Positions 8,147 to 16,378 are shown, counted from the stretch's first letter. The stretch: DNA of 41,296 nt from Massilia sp. YIM B02769 (GCF_030411995.1 NZ_JASNRC010000014.1:1-41296), one strand, 5' to 3'. The notes: generated from the letters alone by a model not told the origin. Made by a program: numbers and translations.

Positions 8147-10642
8147 TCAGCCGCATTCCCCCACATACTGGCAATTCTCGCAGCGGGTGCAGCCGTCGAG
8201 CTTGCGCAGGGCGCGGGCGCCGCATTCCGGGCATTTGGCGGCGGCGTGGGATACCGGCGCTGCAGCCGGCGCCAACGCCGGCGCAACAGTCGGCGCAACA
8301 GTCGGCGCAACAGTCGGCGCAACAACCGGCACATCGCCCGCATCCATTCGCGCCGCCAGCTGACGCGCCAGCTGGGCCACCGGCACGCCATTGCCCTGGC
8401 TGTCGAGGAAGCCGCGGTTGATCAGGATCCGCTGCAGCATGAAGCCGACCGCCGCCGCTTCGGAATCGTGGAAGACCGGCACCTGCACGCCATCTTCGCG
8501 CGTGAGCGTACCGCAGCGCACCGGTCCCTTTTCCCAGACCACGTCGCGCATGTCGGCCAGGGCCTTGGCGATCGGCCCGCCGGCGCGCGCCAGCATCGAC
8601 AGCAAGCGCATCGAGGAGGTGATCCATTGCTGCCCATCGGTACGCTGGCCGGCCGGCATGAAGAATTCGAAAGGCCGCTCGATGATCACCGGTTCGCCGT
8701 CGACAGTGCCTTCCACGCGGATGAAGCTGACCGTCAGGTAGAACGTCTTGCGGCCTTCCTGGGTGGAGTATTCGACCTTCGAGGTCACCGAATCGAGTTC
8801 TCCCAGCGGGCGGTTGTCGAAGCGCTTGCGCAGCGGGTCCTCCTCCAGCAGGGCTGGCGCTTCTTCCCGCGAGCTCGCCCCGAGCACCTGGCCGAGCACC
8901 GCGTTCGGCCGATAGGTGGCCAGCCCTTTCAGCCCCGCGCGCCAGGCCTCGCTGTACAGGTCGCGGAAGTCGTCGTACGGATAATCGGCCGGCACGTTCA
9001 CCGTCTTCGAGATCGCGGTGTCGACGAAGGGCTGCACCGCTTCCAGCATGCGCAGGTGGTCGTCGGCGCGCATTTCCAGCGCGGTGACGAACTGCGGCGG
9101 CAGCGGTTCCGGTTCCGGATGGCGGCGCCGGTACAGGCGCCAGGCGTGGTCCTCGACCGCATACGCGCGCATCGTATTGTCGGGCATGCGCTTCCTGCGT
9201 TCGTAGGTCCAGGAATAGGGGGGCTCGATGCCGTTCGAGGCATTGTCGGCAAAGGCCAGCGAGATGGTGCCGGTGGGCGCGATCGACAGCAGGTGCGAGT
9301 TGCGGATGCCGTGGGTGCGGATGGCCGCGCGCAGCGTCTCGGGCAGGCGCCCGACGAAATTCCCTTCCAGGTAGCGCGCCGCATCGAACAGGGGAAAGGC
9401 GCCTTTTTCGCGCGCCAGTTCGATCGAGGCGGCATACGCGGCGTCGCGCAGGGCTTCGGCGATGCGCGCGGCCATGGCGCGGCCCTCGTGGGTATCGTAG
9501 CGCAGGCCCAGCATCACGAGGGCGCTGCCCAGGCCGAGGAAACCAAGGCCGATGCGGCGCTTGGCGCGCGCCTCCGCCGCCTGTTGTGGCAGCGGCCATT
9601 CGGTGGCGTCGAGCACCAGGTCGAGCATGCGCACGGCAAGCGTCGCCACCTCGCGCAGGCGCGCGAAATCGAAGCCGGCATCGGAGGTAAAAGGCTGCTC
9701 GACGAAGCAGGTGAGGTTCAGCGAGCCGAGGTCGCAGCAGCCGTAGGCGGGCAGGGGCTGTTCGCCGCAGGGATTGGTGGCGCGCAGCTGCTCGGCATAC
9801 CAGAGGTTGTTTTCCTCGTTCATGCGGTCGATGAAGAGTACGCCCGGCTCGGCGTGGTCGTAGGTCGACAGCATGATCTTGTCCCAGAGCGCGCGGGCTG
9901 GCAGTTCGCGGTAGACCCACAGGCCGTCGGCGCGCTGGTGGGCGCCGGCAGGGTCGCCCGGCGCGGCGCGGTGCACCAGCGCGAAGCTGGCGTCGGCCTC
10001 CAGCGCGCGCATGAAGGCATCGGTCACGCCGACCGAGATATTGAAGTTCGACAGGCCGCCTCCGTCCTTGGCGGCGATGAAGCGTTCGATGTCGGGATGG
10101 TCGATGCGCAGCACGCCCATTTGCGCACCGCGGCGGGCGCCGGCCGATTCGACCGTCTTGCAGGAGGCGTCGAAGAGTTCCATGTACGACACCGGCCCGG
10201 ACGCGCGCGATTGCGTGCCGCGTACCAGGCTGCCGTAGGGGCGGATGGCGCTGAAGTCGTAGCCGACGCCGCCGCCGCGGCGCATGGTTTCGGCAGCTTC
10301 CGAGAGGGCGGTGTAGATGCCGGGCAGGCCGTCTTCGAACCCGGTGACGGAATCGCCGACCGGCTGCACGAAGCAGTTGATGAGGGTGGCCTTGATGTGC
10401 AGGCCGGCGGCGGAGTTGATGCGCCCGCCCGGGACGAAGCCCTGTTCTTGCGCCCAGAGGAAGCGTGCGGCCCACGCGTCTTGCTGCTCGGGCGCTTCGC
10501 GCGCCGCCAGCGCATGGGCCACGCGCCGGCGCACGTCGGCGATGGTGGATTCATCGCCCTTCGCGTACTTCTCGCGCAGCACGTCGATCGATACCTCCTG
10601 GGGAGGCAGTACCGTGCCGAGCAGTTTGTCGTTCGCATTCAT
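8147..10642 (-). CDS. nrdJ: Adenosylcobalamin-dependent (class II) ribonucleoside-diphosphate reductase
   Basis: An 831-residue class II ribonucleotide reductase, which makes deoxyribonucleotides using a cobalamin-generated thiyl radical independent of oxygen. Catalytic residues are visible: Cys90 in LINCFVQ, then the active-site NPCGEQPL with Asn290, Cys292 and Glu294, followed by GCCDLGSLNLT. RRGGGVGYDFS (121-131) and APTGTISL are further family signatures. The C-terminus has a zinc-ribbon tail with CPECG and CTRCENC, the redox tail of this family, preceded by an Ala/Pro/Val/Thr linker coded by a 12-bp tandem repeat (8281-8328). The ATG at 10642 is preferred over one nine codons upstream because GGAGGAAGCGAC stands directly before it. 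It lies 41 bases downstream of ubiK; no cobalamin riboswitch fits there. Confidence 0.95.
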   Translation of the reverse strand: MNANDKLLGTVLPPQEVSIDVLREKYAKGDESTIADVRRRVAHALAAREAPEQQDAWAARFLWAQEQGFVPGGRINSAAGLHIKATLINCFVQPVGDSVTGFEDGLPGIYTALSEAAETMRRGGGVGYDFSAIRPYGSLVRGTQSRASGPVSYMELFDASCKTVESAGARRGAQMGVLRIDHPDIERFIAAKDGGGLSNFNISVGVTDAFMRALEADASFALVHRAAPGDPAGAHQRADGLWVYRELPARALWDKIMLSTYDHAEPGVLFIDRMNEENNLWYAEQLRATNPCGEQPLPAYGCCDLGSLNLTCFVEQPFTSDAGFDFARLREVATLAVRMLDLVLDATEWPLPQQAAEARAKRRIGLGFLGLGSALVMLGLRYDTHEGRAMAARIAEALRDAAYAASIELAREKGAFPLFDAARYLEGNFVGRLPETLRAAIRTHGIRNSHLLSIAPTGTISLAFADNASNGIEPPYSWTYERRKRMPDNTMRAYAVEDHAWRLYRRRHPEPEPLPPQFVTALEMRADDHLRMLEAVQPFVDTAISKTVNVPADYPYDDFRDLYSEAWRAGLKGLATYRPNAVLGQVLGASSREEAPALLEEDPLRKRFDNRPLGELDSVTSKVEYSTQEGRKTFYLTVSFIRVEGTVDGEPVIIERPFEFFMPAGQRTDGQQWITSSMRLLSMLARAGGPIAKALADMRDVVWEKGPVRCGTLTREDGVQVPVFHDSEAAAVGFMLQRILINRGFLDSQGNGVPVAQLARQLAARMDAGDVPVVAPTVAPTVAPTVAPALAPAAAPVSHAAAKCPECGARALRKLDGCTRCENCQYVGECG
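8281..8328. repeat. 12-bp tandem repeat (4 copies) inside nrdJ
   Basis: GCGCAACAGTCG occurs three times in succession (8281, 8293, 8305), with a fourth, diverged copy GCGCAACAACCG at 8317. On the coding strand it reads as repeats of a Val-Ala-Pro-Thr unit. Since 12 is a multiple of three, copy-number change would lengthen or shorten the linker before the zinc tail without a frameshift. Confidence 0.9.
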
Positions 10643-10683
10643 GTCGCTTCCTCCGTGGTCGGCTTCCATGAATGCGGAAGCGG

Positions 10684-10932
10684 TCAGACTTTCGGCGCCT
10701 GCTCCGTCAGGCGCGCTTCCAGCTCGGCCACGCGCAGTTCGAGTGCTTCGAGCTTGGCGCGGGTCTTGGCCAATACCTGGGCCTGGATATCGAATTCCTC
10801 GCGGGTCACCAGGTCGAGCTTGGAAAAGCCCTGGGTCATCATGGCCTTGACGTTGCGTTCGATGTCCTTGGCCGGCGAGCTTTCGATGGCCTGGTTGATC
10901 TTGCCCTGCAAATCATTGAAAAAATTGTTCAT
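10684..10932 (-). CDS. ubiK: UbiK family ubiquinone biosynthesis accessory factor (BMFP domain)
   Basis: An 82-residue protein starting MNNFFNDLQGKINQAIESSP with the C-terminal coiled coil RVAELEARL typical of the UbiK/YqiC (BMFP) family. UbiK helps aerobic ubiquinone synthesis by interacting with UbiJ in E. coli; that role is known from the family, not from this sequence. The pattern of a short amphipathic N-terminus plus a C-terminal trimeric coiled coil is clear. The gene is 41 bases upstream of nrdJ and divergent from torF across the 280-base region that holds NtrC and sigma-54 sites. Confidence 0.85.
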   Translation of the reverse strand: MNNFFNDLQGKINQAIESSPAKDIERNVKAMMTQGFSKLDLVTREEFDIQAQVLAKTRAKLEALELRVAELEARLTEQAPKV

Positions 10933-10959
10933 TTCAGTCAGTCCTAGTGTTCCGGCCGT

Positions 10960-10976
10960 TGCACCAAGGTGGTGCG
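10960..10976. promoter_or_regulatory. NtrC-type enhancer site 1
   Basis: TGCACCAAGGTGGTGCG is a near-perfect dyad of the NtrC consensus TGCAC-N7-GTGCA (one mismatch at the last base). It lies 57 bases upstream of site 2 and about 150 bases upstream of the sigma-54 promoter at 11108-11124. The location is typical for enhancers of glnK-amtB operons. Assignment to NtrC is inference from the pattern and the genes served. Confidence 0.7.
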
Positions 10977-11016
10977 ATTTTTACAAAATGGCCTGCTTTG
11001 GTGCGTCCTGGCGTGC

Positions 11017-11033
11017 TGCACAACGGCAGTGCG
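11017..11033. promoter_or_regulatory. NtrC-type enhancer site 2
   Basis: TGCACAACGGCAGTGCG has the same TGCAC-N7-GTGCG form as site 1. It is about 80-100 bases upstream of the -24/-12 promoter. Two phased NtrC sites are usual for cooperative binding. Confidence 0.6.
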
Positions 11034-11107
11034 CCTGTTTGTGATTATTGAAACCCGAAGTGTGGCAGCTGTGCCGAAACTGCGGCACACGGATGCCATG
11101 TTAATAC

Positions 11108-11124
11108 CTGGCACGCAATCTGCT
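11108..11124 (+). promoter_or_regulatory. Sigma-54 (-24/-12) promoter of the torF-glnK-amtB operon
   Basis: CTGGCACGCAATCTGCT matches the sigma-54 consensus YTGGCACGrNNNTTGCW at nearly all positions, including the invariant GG and GC separated by exactly ten bases. Transcription would start near 11135, about 80 bases before the torF ATG. Together with the two NtrC-type sites upstream it predicts activation under nitrogen limitation. Confidence 0.8.
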
Positions 11125-11212
11125 AAGGGAAAGGTAAGCCGTGATCAAAAGATTGCAAGACGCAGATTGTAAACCGCATCAGAACCATTCATTCAATAAC
11201 AGGGGAATCGTC

Positions 11213-11950
11213 ATGAAAAGCAGGATCGCAGCAAGCGCGGCATTCACGTTGGTGATGGGAATCGGCAGCCTGGCCCAGGCGCAGGAACAGGCAGCACCGA
11301 CGCCGGAACACCAGGTCAGCTACAACGCCACGCTCACCAGCGAATACCGCTACCGCGGCCTGGCGCAAACCCGTTTCGAGCCGGCCCTGCAGGGCGGCGC
11401 CGACTACACCCATTCGAGCGGCTTCTACGCCGGCACCTGGCTGTCGACCATCAAGTGGATCGACGATGCCGGCGGCGATTCGAACGTCGAGGTCGACCTG
11501 TACGCCGGCAAGCGCGGCCAGGTCAACGACAGCATCAGCTACGACGTCGGCGGCCTGTACTACGTCTACCCGTCGAACGGCTTGCCGACCAATGCGAATA
11601 CCTTCGAGTTCTATGGCCAGCTCGGCTTCGGCCCGGCCTACATCAAGTACTCGCACGCCACCAGCAATTTGTTCGGCACCGCCGACAGCAAGGGCAGCGG
11701 CTACCTGGACATCGGCGCGAACGTCGACGTCGGCAGCGGCTTCGTGCTGAACCTGCACGCCGGGCGCCAGCGCGTGAAGAACAACGACGATTTCACCTAC
11801 AACGACTTCAAGGTCGGCGTGACCAAGGACTTCGGTTTTGCCAGCGCGTCGCTGGCCTGGGTCAAGGCGAATACCGACAGCTACCTCAGCCCGCGCGGTA
11901 AGAACCTCGGCAAGTCGGCAGCCGTGCTGTCGGTCTCCAAAACTTTCTGA
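11213..11950 (+). CDS. TorF family putative porin (gcw_chp family)
   Basis: A 245-residue outer-membrane protein: signal peptide MKSRIAASAAFTLVMGIGSL to AQAQ, then a beta-barrel pattern with alternating aromatic strands. It has the family signature LTSEYRYRGLAQTRFEPALQ, followed by GFYAGTWLSTIKW. It ends in a terminal Phe (SKTF), as in barrel proteins inserted by the Bam complex. The family (TIGR02001-type) is named TorF or gcw_chp; its substrate is unknown. In related betaproteobacteria it often precedes glnK-amtB, as here, so it may help ammonium or small nitrogen compounds cross the outer membrane (inference). The ATG at 11213 has AGGGGAATC upstream; a longer in-frame reading is rejected. 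Confidence 0.85.
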   Translation: MKSRIAASAAFTLVMGIGSLAQAQEQAAPTPEHQVSYNATLTSEYRYRGLAQTRFEPALQGGADYTHSSGFYAGTWLSTIKWIDDAGGDSNVEVDLYAGKRGQVNDSISYDVGGLYYVYPSNGLPTNANTFEFYGQLGFGPAYIKYSHATSNLFGTADSKGSGYLDIGANVDVGSGFVLNLHAGRQRVKNNDDFTYNDFKVGVTKDFGFASASLAWVKANTDSYLSPRGKNLGKSAAVLSVSKTF

Positions 11951-11963
11951 AAGAGGTATCACC

Positions 11964-12302
11964 ATGAAACTGATTACCGCCATCATCAAGCCCTTCAAGC
12001 TCGACGAAGTGCGTGAGGCGCTCTCCGAAATCAACGTGCAGGGCATGACGGTGACCGAAGTAAAAGGCTTCGGCCGCCAGAAGGGCCACACCGAGCTGTA
12101 TCGCGGGGCCGAGTACGTGGTCGACTTCCTCCCGAAAATCAAGATCGAGGCGGCCGTCGACGACGTGCTGGTCGACCAGGTGATCGACGCCATCCAGGGC
12201 GCCGCCCGCACCGGCAAGATCGGCGACGGCAAGATCTTCGTGTCCGACCTGAACCAGGTCATCCGTATCCGTACCGGCGAGACCGGCAACGACGCACTGT
12301 AA
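11964..12302 (+). CDS. glnK: Nitrogen regulatory protein P-II
   Basis: A 112-residue P-II signalling protein starting MKLITAIIKPFKLDEVREAL. The T-loop uridylylation site Tyr51 is present in RGAEYVVDF. The PII signatures TEVKGFGRQKGH and GKIGDGKIFV are intact. P-II senses 2-oxoglutarate and ATP/ADP and, as GlnK, blocks AmtB when ammonium is plentiful. It lies 13 bases after torF and 10 before amtB, in the NtrC/sigma-54 operon, which argues for GlnK rather than the constitutive GlnB. The ATG has AAGAGG upstream. Confidence 0.95.
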   Translation: MKLITAIIKPFKLDEVREALSEINVQGMTVTEVKGFGRQKGHTELYRGAEYVVDFLPKIKIEAAVDDVLVDQVIDAIQGAARTGKIGDGKIFVSDLNQVIRIRTGETGNDAL

Positions 12303-12312
12303 GGGGATTCCA

Positions 12313-13716
12313 ATGAAATCAATAACGTCCAAACTCTTCTGCGCCGCGCTCGGCCTGGGCCTGGCCCTGCCGGCCATGGCCGCGCCCTCCATCAACAAGG
12401 GCGACACCGCCTGGATGTTCATCGCCACCATCCTCGTGATCATGATGTCGATCCCGGGCCTGGCCCTGTTCTACGGCGGCCTGGTGCGCGCCAAGAACAT
12501 GCTGTCGGTGCTGCTGCAGATCTTCATGATCTTCTCGCTGATCATTGTCCTGTGGTGCCTGTACGGTTACTCGCTGGCGTTTACCGGCGGCAGCCCCTTC
12601 ATCGGCGGCTTCGATCGCGCCTTCCTGAACGGCATCTATGATGCCGCCACCGGCGTGTTCAGCATGGGCGCCACCTTCAGCAAGGAAACGATGATCCCCG
12701 AGTTCATCTTCGTTGCTTTCCAGGGCACCTTTGCCGCGATTACCTGCGGCCTGATCGTCGGCGCCTTCGCCGAGCGCGCGCGCTTCTCGGCCGTGCTGGC
12801 CTTTGTCGTGATCTGGTTCACCTTCGGCTACCTGCCGATCGCCCACATGGTCTGGTTCTGGGCCGGTCCGGACGCGATCAGCGACGCCGCTTCGCTGGCC
12901 ACCGTGACCGCCGACGCCGGCTGGCTGTGGCAGCAGGGCGCGCTCGACTTCGCGGGCGGCACCGTGGTGCACATCAATGCGGCAGTCGCCGGCCTGGTCG
13001 GCGCCTACGTGATCGGCAAGCGCGTCGGCTACGGCCGCGAAGCCATGGCCCCGCACTCGATGACCATGACCATGATCGGCGCCTCGCTGCTGTGGGTGGG
13101 TTGGTTCGGCTTCAACGCCGGCTCGGCGCTGGAAGCGGGCGACGTCGCCGCCCTCGCTTTCGTGAACACCCTGCTGGCCACCGCTGCCGCCACCGTCGCC
13201 TGGACCTTCGGCGAATGGGCGACCAAGGGCAAGCCATCGATGCTGGGCGCCGCTTCCGGCGCCGTCTCGGGCCTGGTGGCGATTACCCCGGCCTGCGGCT
13301 TCGTCGGTCCGATGGGCGCGCTGGTGATCGGCCTGGTGGGCGGCATCGTCTGCCTGTGGGGCGTGAACGGCCTGAAGCGCATGCTGCGCGTGGATGATTC
13401 GCTCGACGTGTTCGGCGTGCACGGTGTCGGCGGTATCGTCGGCGCACTGCTGACCGGCGTGTTCGCCGCGCCGCAACTCGGCGGCCAGGGCGTCTGGGAC
13501 TACGTCACCAACAAACCATCGGCCGACGCCTACTCGATCGGCCACCAGCTGCTGGTGCAGGCCGAAGCGATCGGCATCACCATCGTCTGGTCGGCATTCG
13601 TGGCATTCGTCGCCTTCAAGCTGGTCGACATGGTGATCGGCCTGCGCGTGCCGGAAGAGCAGGAACGCGAGGGCCTGGACCTGACCAGCCACGGCGAACG
13701 CGCCTACCATTCGTGA
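12313..13716 (+). CDS. amtB: Ammonium transporter
   Basis: A 467-residue Amt family channel. A cleavable signal peptide (MKSITSKLFCAALGLGLALPAMA) precedes eleven expected transmembrane helices. The twin pore histidines are His220 in GGTVVHINAA and His370 in VFGVHGVGG. It begins the mature part with NKGDTAWMFIATILVIMMSIPGLALF, as is usual. It imports ammonium at low external concentration, gated by GlnK in the adjacent gene. The ATG at 12313 has AAGGGG upstream. A strong terminator follows at 13738. It closes the torF-glnK-amtB operon. Confidence 0.96.
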   Translation: MKSITSKLFCAALGLGLALPAMAAPSINKGDTAWMFIATILVIMMSIPGLALFYGGLVRAKNMLSVLLQIFMIFSLIIVLWCLYGYSLAFTGGSPFIGGFDRAFLNGIYDAATGVFSMGATFSKETMIPEFIFVAFQGTFAAITCGLIVGAFAERARFSAVLAFVVIWFTFGYLPIAHMVWFWAGPDAISDAASLATVTADAGWLWQQGALDFAGGTVVHINAAVAGLVGAYVIGKRVGYGREAMAPHSMTMTMIGASLLWVGWFGFNAGSALEAGDVAALAFVNTLLATAAATVAWTFGEWATKGKPSMLGAASGAVSGLVAITPACGFVGPMGALVIGLVGGIVCLWGVNGLKRMLRVDDSLDVFGVHGVGGIVGALLTGVFAAPQLGGQGVWDYVTNKPSADAYSIGHQLLVQAEAIGITIVWSAFVAFVAFKLVDMVIGLRVPEEQEREGLDLTSHGERAYHS

Positions 13717-13737
13717 TCGGCACGAGGCTGTAACCGA

Positions 13738-13762
13738 AGGCGCCCTGCGGGGCGCCTTTTTT
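13738..13762 (+). terminator. Rho-independent terminator of the amtB operon
   Basis: An 8-bp GC-rich stem (AGGCGCCC at 13738-13745 with GGGCGCCT at 13750-13757) has the loop TGCG, followed by six T. It lies 22 bases after the amtB stop. Confidence 0.88.
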
Positions 13763-13871
13763 GTATGCGGAGCGGATCGGCGGAAGGCTTTAAAATGGCA
13801 AGACTGCCCCAAGATAATGGGGCTCATTGCCAAGAAGGCATTCATCAAGAAGCCAATAAGGACGTCCATTC

Positions 13872-15173
13872 ATGGTTCCGCACCTCGCCACCGCCCTGAC
13901 CGGCCCGCTACTCGACCTGGAAAAGAAAATTCTCGATGCCACGCCGGCCATCGAACGCTGGTTCCGCCTGGAATGGCAGGAGCACACGCCGCCGTTCTAC
14001 TGCTCGGTAGACCTGCGCAATGCCGGCTACAAGCTGGCGCCGGTCGACACCAATCTGTTCCCGGGCGGTTTCCACCACCTGGCCAGCGAAATGCTGCCGC
14101 TCACCGTGCAGGCCGCCATGGCCGCGATCGACAAGTATTGTCCGGATGCGCGCAATTTGCTGCTGGTGCCGGAAGTCCACACGCGCAACCCGCAGTACCT
14201 GCAGAACGTCGCGCGCCTGATGCAGATCTTCCGCCAGACCGGCCTGCACGTGCGCCTGGGGTCGCTGTCGCCGGATGTCACCGAACCGACGCCGCTGGCG
14301 CTGCCCGACGGGAACATGCTGGTGGTCGAGCCGATGGTGCGTTCGGCCAACGGCCGCCGCCTGGGCCTGGCCGATTTCGATCCGTGCACGATCTTGTTGA
14401 ACAACGACTTGTCGGCGGGTATTCCTTCGGTGCTGGAAAATGTCCACGAACAATCGCTGTTGCCGCCGCTGCACGCCGGCTGGGCGCTGCGCCGCAAGAG
14501 CAATCACATGAAGGCCCTGGACGAAGTCGCGAAAAAGTTCGGCAAGCTGATCGACATCGATCCCTGGATGGTGAATCCGCTGCATGCGAAGGTGAGCGAT
14601 GTCGACCTGGAACACGACCAGGGCACCGAGGCGCTGGCCGATGCGGTGTCGAGCCTGCTCTCGAAGATCAAGAAGAAGTACAAGGAATACGGCATGAAGG
14701 AGCAGAAGCCCTTCGTGATCGTGAAGCCGGATGCCGGCACCTACGGCATGGGCGTGACCACGATCAAGGATGCCAGTGAAGTGCGCGACTTGTCGCTGAA
14801 GCAGCGCGCCAAGATGTCGGTCATCAAGGATGGCCTGGCGGTCACCGACCTCGTGGTGCAGGAAGGCGTGCCGACGTTTGAAAACATCGACGATGCCGTG
14901 GCCGAGCCGGTGGTGTACATGATCGACCGCTACGTCGTGGGCGGCTTCTACCGCGTGCACGCCGAACGCGGCGTCGACCAGAATCTGAATGCGCCGGGCT
15001 CGCAGTTCGTGCCGCTGGCGTTTGCCCAGCAGCACGCGGTGCCGGATCTGAAGGCCAAGCCGGGCACGGCGGCGCCGAACCGTTTCTATGTGTATGGCGT
15101 GGTGGCGCGGCTGGGCTTGCTGGCGGCATCGCTGGAGATGGAACGTACCGATCCGAATCCGGAAGTGTATTGA
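13872..15173 (+). CDS. gshA: Glutamate--cysteine ligase, proteobacterial (gshA_ferroox) type
   Basis: A 433-residue enzyme joining glutamate and cysteine, the first step of glutathione synthesis. It belongs to the betaproteobacterial family unlike E. coli GshA. Recognisable regions are FYCSVDLRNAGYKLAPVDTN near the start, HTRNPQYLQNV, and an ATP-grasp-like part with FVIVKPDAGTYGMGV and VVGGFYRVHAERGVDQNLN. Length and order fit the family. The ATG at 13872 has AAGGACG upstream. In relatives it is adjacent to gshB; here two extra genes lie between them. A terminator follows at 15199. Confidence 0.92.
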   Translation: MVPHLATALTGPLLDLEKKILDATPAIERWFRLEWQEHTPPFYCSVDLRNAGYKLAPVDTNLFPGGFHHLASEMLPLTVQAAMAAIDKYCPDARNLLLVPEVHTRNPQYLQNVARLMQIFRQTGLHVRLGSLSPDVTEPTPLALPDGNMLVVEPMVRSANGRRLGLADFDPCTILLNNDLSAGIPSVLENVHEQSLLPPLHAGWALRRKSNHMKALDEVAKKFGKLIDIDPWMVNPLHAKVSDVDLEHDQGTEALADAVSSLLSKIKKKYKEYGMKEQKPFVIVKPDAGTYGMGVTTIKDASEVRDLSLKQRAKMSVIKDGLAVTDLVVQEGVPTFENIDDAVAEPVVYMIDRYVVGGFYRVHAERGVDQNLNAPGSQFVPLAFAQQHAVPDLKAKPGTAAPNRFYVYGVVARLGLLAASLEMERTDPNPEVY

Positions 15174-15198
15174 TTCCGCGGATCGTGTCGCAATACGC

Positions 15199-15227
15199 AG
15201 GGGCCTTTTCGGAGGCCCCTTTTTTTA
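15199..15227 (+). terminator. Rho-independent terminator after gshA
   Basis: AGGGGCC (15199-15205) pairs with GGCCCCT (15214-15220), loop TTTTCGGA, followed by seven T. It is 25 bases after the gshA stop and shows that gshA is not co-transcribed with gshB here. Confidence 0.85.
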
Positions 15228-15293
15228 TTTCTTTGGCACATGCACTCTCTACTCAGCAATAATGTCTCATTGACATGATTGGTGGGGAAGCGC

Positions 15294-16181
15294 ATGCGTC
15301 TGCGTCGATTGGTAATGGGTTTGTGCCTGCTGCTCGCGGGCGGCCTGGTGCTGGCCTGGCTTGCCGGGAGTGAACTGGTTGCGGGCGCGCATTACGCGAT
15401 CGCGCTACCCGATGGATTGCCTGCGCAAACGGTCACGTTGCCGACCGAAGCGGGGCGCACGGTCGAGGGCTGGTTCCTGCGTGGAAGCGGAAAGGGTGCG
15501 GTCTTGCTGTTGCATGGCATCCGCGCCGACCGCCGGCAAATGCTGGGGCGGGCGCGTTTTCTTCACGCGGCGGGCTATAGCGTGCTGCTGATCGACTTGC
15601 CGGGGCATGGCGCCAGCACCGCGCCGCAATTGACCTTCGGGCTGACAGAGGCGGCGGGCGTGAAGGCGGCCCTGGCTTACCTGCGGCGGCAGGCGCCGGG
15701 GCAGGGACTGGGCCTGATCGGTGTGTCGCTGGGCGCGGCGTCGTATGTGCTGTGCAAGGATTGCGGGCCGGTGGATGGGGTGGTGCTGGAATCAATGTAT
15801 CCGACCATCGAGGAAGCGGTCGAGGACCGCTTGCGCATGCGGCTTGGCGCGCTGGGCGTGCCGCTGTCGAAGCTGCTGTTGTGGCAGTTGCCGCTGCGCC
15901 TGGACATCGCGCCCCGGCAGTTGCGGCCGATCGACCACATGGCCGCGATCCGGGCGCCGGCTCTGGTGGCCTCGGGCGACCGGGACATGCATACGACGCT
16001 TGCCGAGACGCGCCGGCTGTATGGCGCTGCCGCGCAGCCGAAGCAGTTGTGGGTGGTGCAGGGCGCGGTGCACCAGGATTTGCATGCGTTTGCACCGGGG
16101 CCGTACGAGGAGCGGGTGCTGCGTTTTCTCGAGACGGGTTTGCGGGGGGCGAGGGCGGTATGCGGCCGAAAAGCAGGATGA
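15294..16181 (+). CDS. Alpha/beta hydrolase, membrane-anchored
   Basis: A 295-residue alpha/beta hydrolase. An N-terminal hydrophobic helix (residues 5-25, MGLCLLLAGGLVLAWLAG) is either a signal anchor or an uncleaved signal. The oxyanion-hole motif LLLHGIRADRR is at 71-81. The nucleophile elbow is GVSLG with Ser145, the acid is Asp229 or Asp231 in ASGDRDMHT, and the base is His260 in GAVHQDLH. So the triad is complete. The fold resembles serine-aminopeptidase-type (S33) hydrolases of the CocE/BEM46 group. Substrate unknown. The ATG at 15294 is chosen because GGGGAAGCGC stands just before it; a TTG at 15279 is possible. It sits in the stretch between gshA and gshB. Confidence 0.8.
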   Translation: MRLRRLVMGLCLLLAGGLVLAWLAGSELVAGAHYAIALPDGLPAQTVTLPTEAGRTVEGWFLRGSGKGAVLLLHGIRADRRQMLGRARFLHAAGYSVLLIDLPGHGASTAPQLTFGLTEAAGVKAALAYLRRQAPGQGLGLIGVSLGAASYVLCKDCGPVDGVVLESMYPTIEEAVEDRLRMRLGALGVPLSKLLLWQLPLRLDIAPRQLRPIDHMAAIRAPALVASGDRDMHTTLAETRRLYGAAAQPKQLWVVQGAVHQDLHAFAPGPYEERVLRFLETGLRGARAVCGRKAG

Positions 16182-16188
16182 TGGGTTG

Positions 16189-16273
16189 ATCGGTCAATGA
16201 TCAGTTGCTGAGATTGATCGATTGCTGGGATGATCGATTGATGATGGCTTGATTGATGATGGCTTAATTGATG
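16189..16273. repeat. Low-complexity TGAT/GATTGAT-rich repeat tract
   Basis: GATTGATGATGGCTT is tandemly duplicated (16236-16250 and 16251-16265), within a tract of related TGATCGATTG units starting near 16189. The tract is visibly AT-richer than the flanks and directly follows the hydrolase gene. It is non-coding. Confidence 0.75.
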
Positions 16274-16309
16274 CGGGTCTGTGCGGCCATCCTGGCGCTG
16301 GATGGACGC

Positions 16310-16360
16310 GTGGACGGCGTAGCCGCCGCGTGAGCGCGGCCTGCCAGGTGAGCCGTCCAC
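16310..16360. repeat. REP-like inverted repeat, copy B
   Basis: GTGGACGGC (16310-16318) is inverted at GCCGTCCAC (16352-16360), followed by CCTACGG as in other copies. It lies beyond the 3' end of the methyltransferase gene (stop at 16379) and of the hydrolase gene, at the convergent junction. Confidence 0.65.
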
Positions 16361-16378
16361 CCTACGGCGATATGGTGA

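Noticed and set aside
10643..10683. Cobalamin riboswitch upstream of nrdJ
   Set aside because: Only 41 bases separate ubiK and nrdJ, far too short for the riboswitch, and no B12-box-like sequence was seen.
8099..11044. A 981-codon plus-strand open frame opposite nrdJ
   Set aside because: It lies antisense to a clearly conserved gene and its translation is low-complexity Arg/His/Gly-rich. High GC with stop-poor complementary frames explains it.
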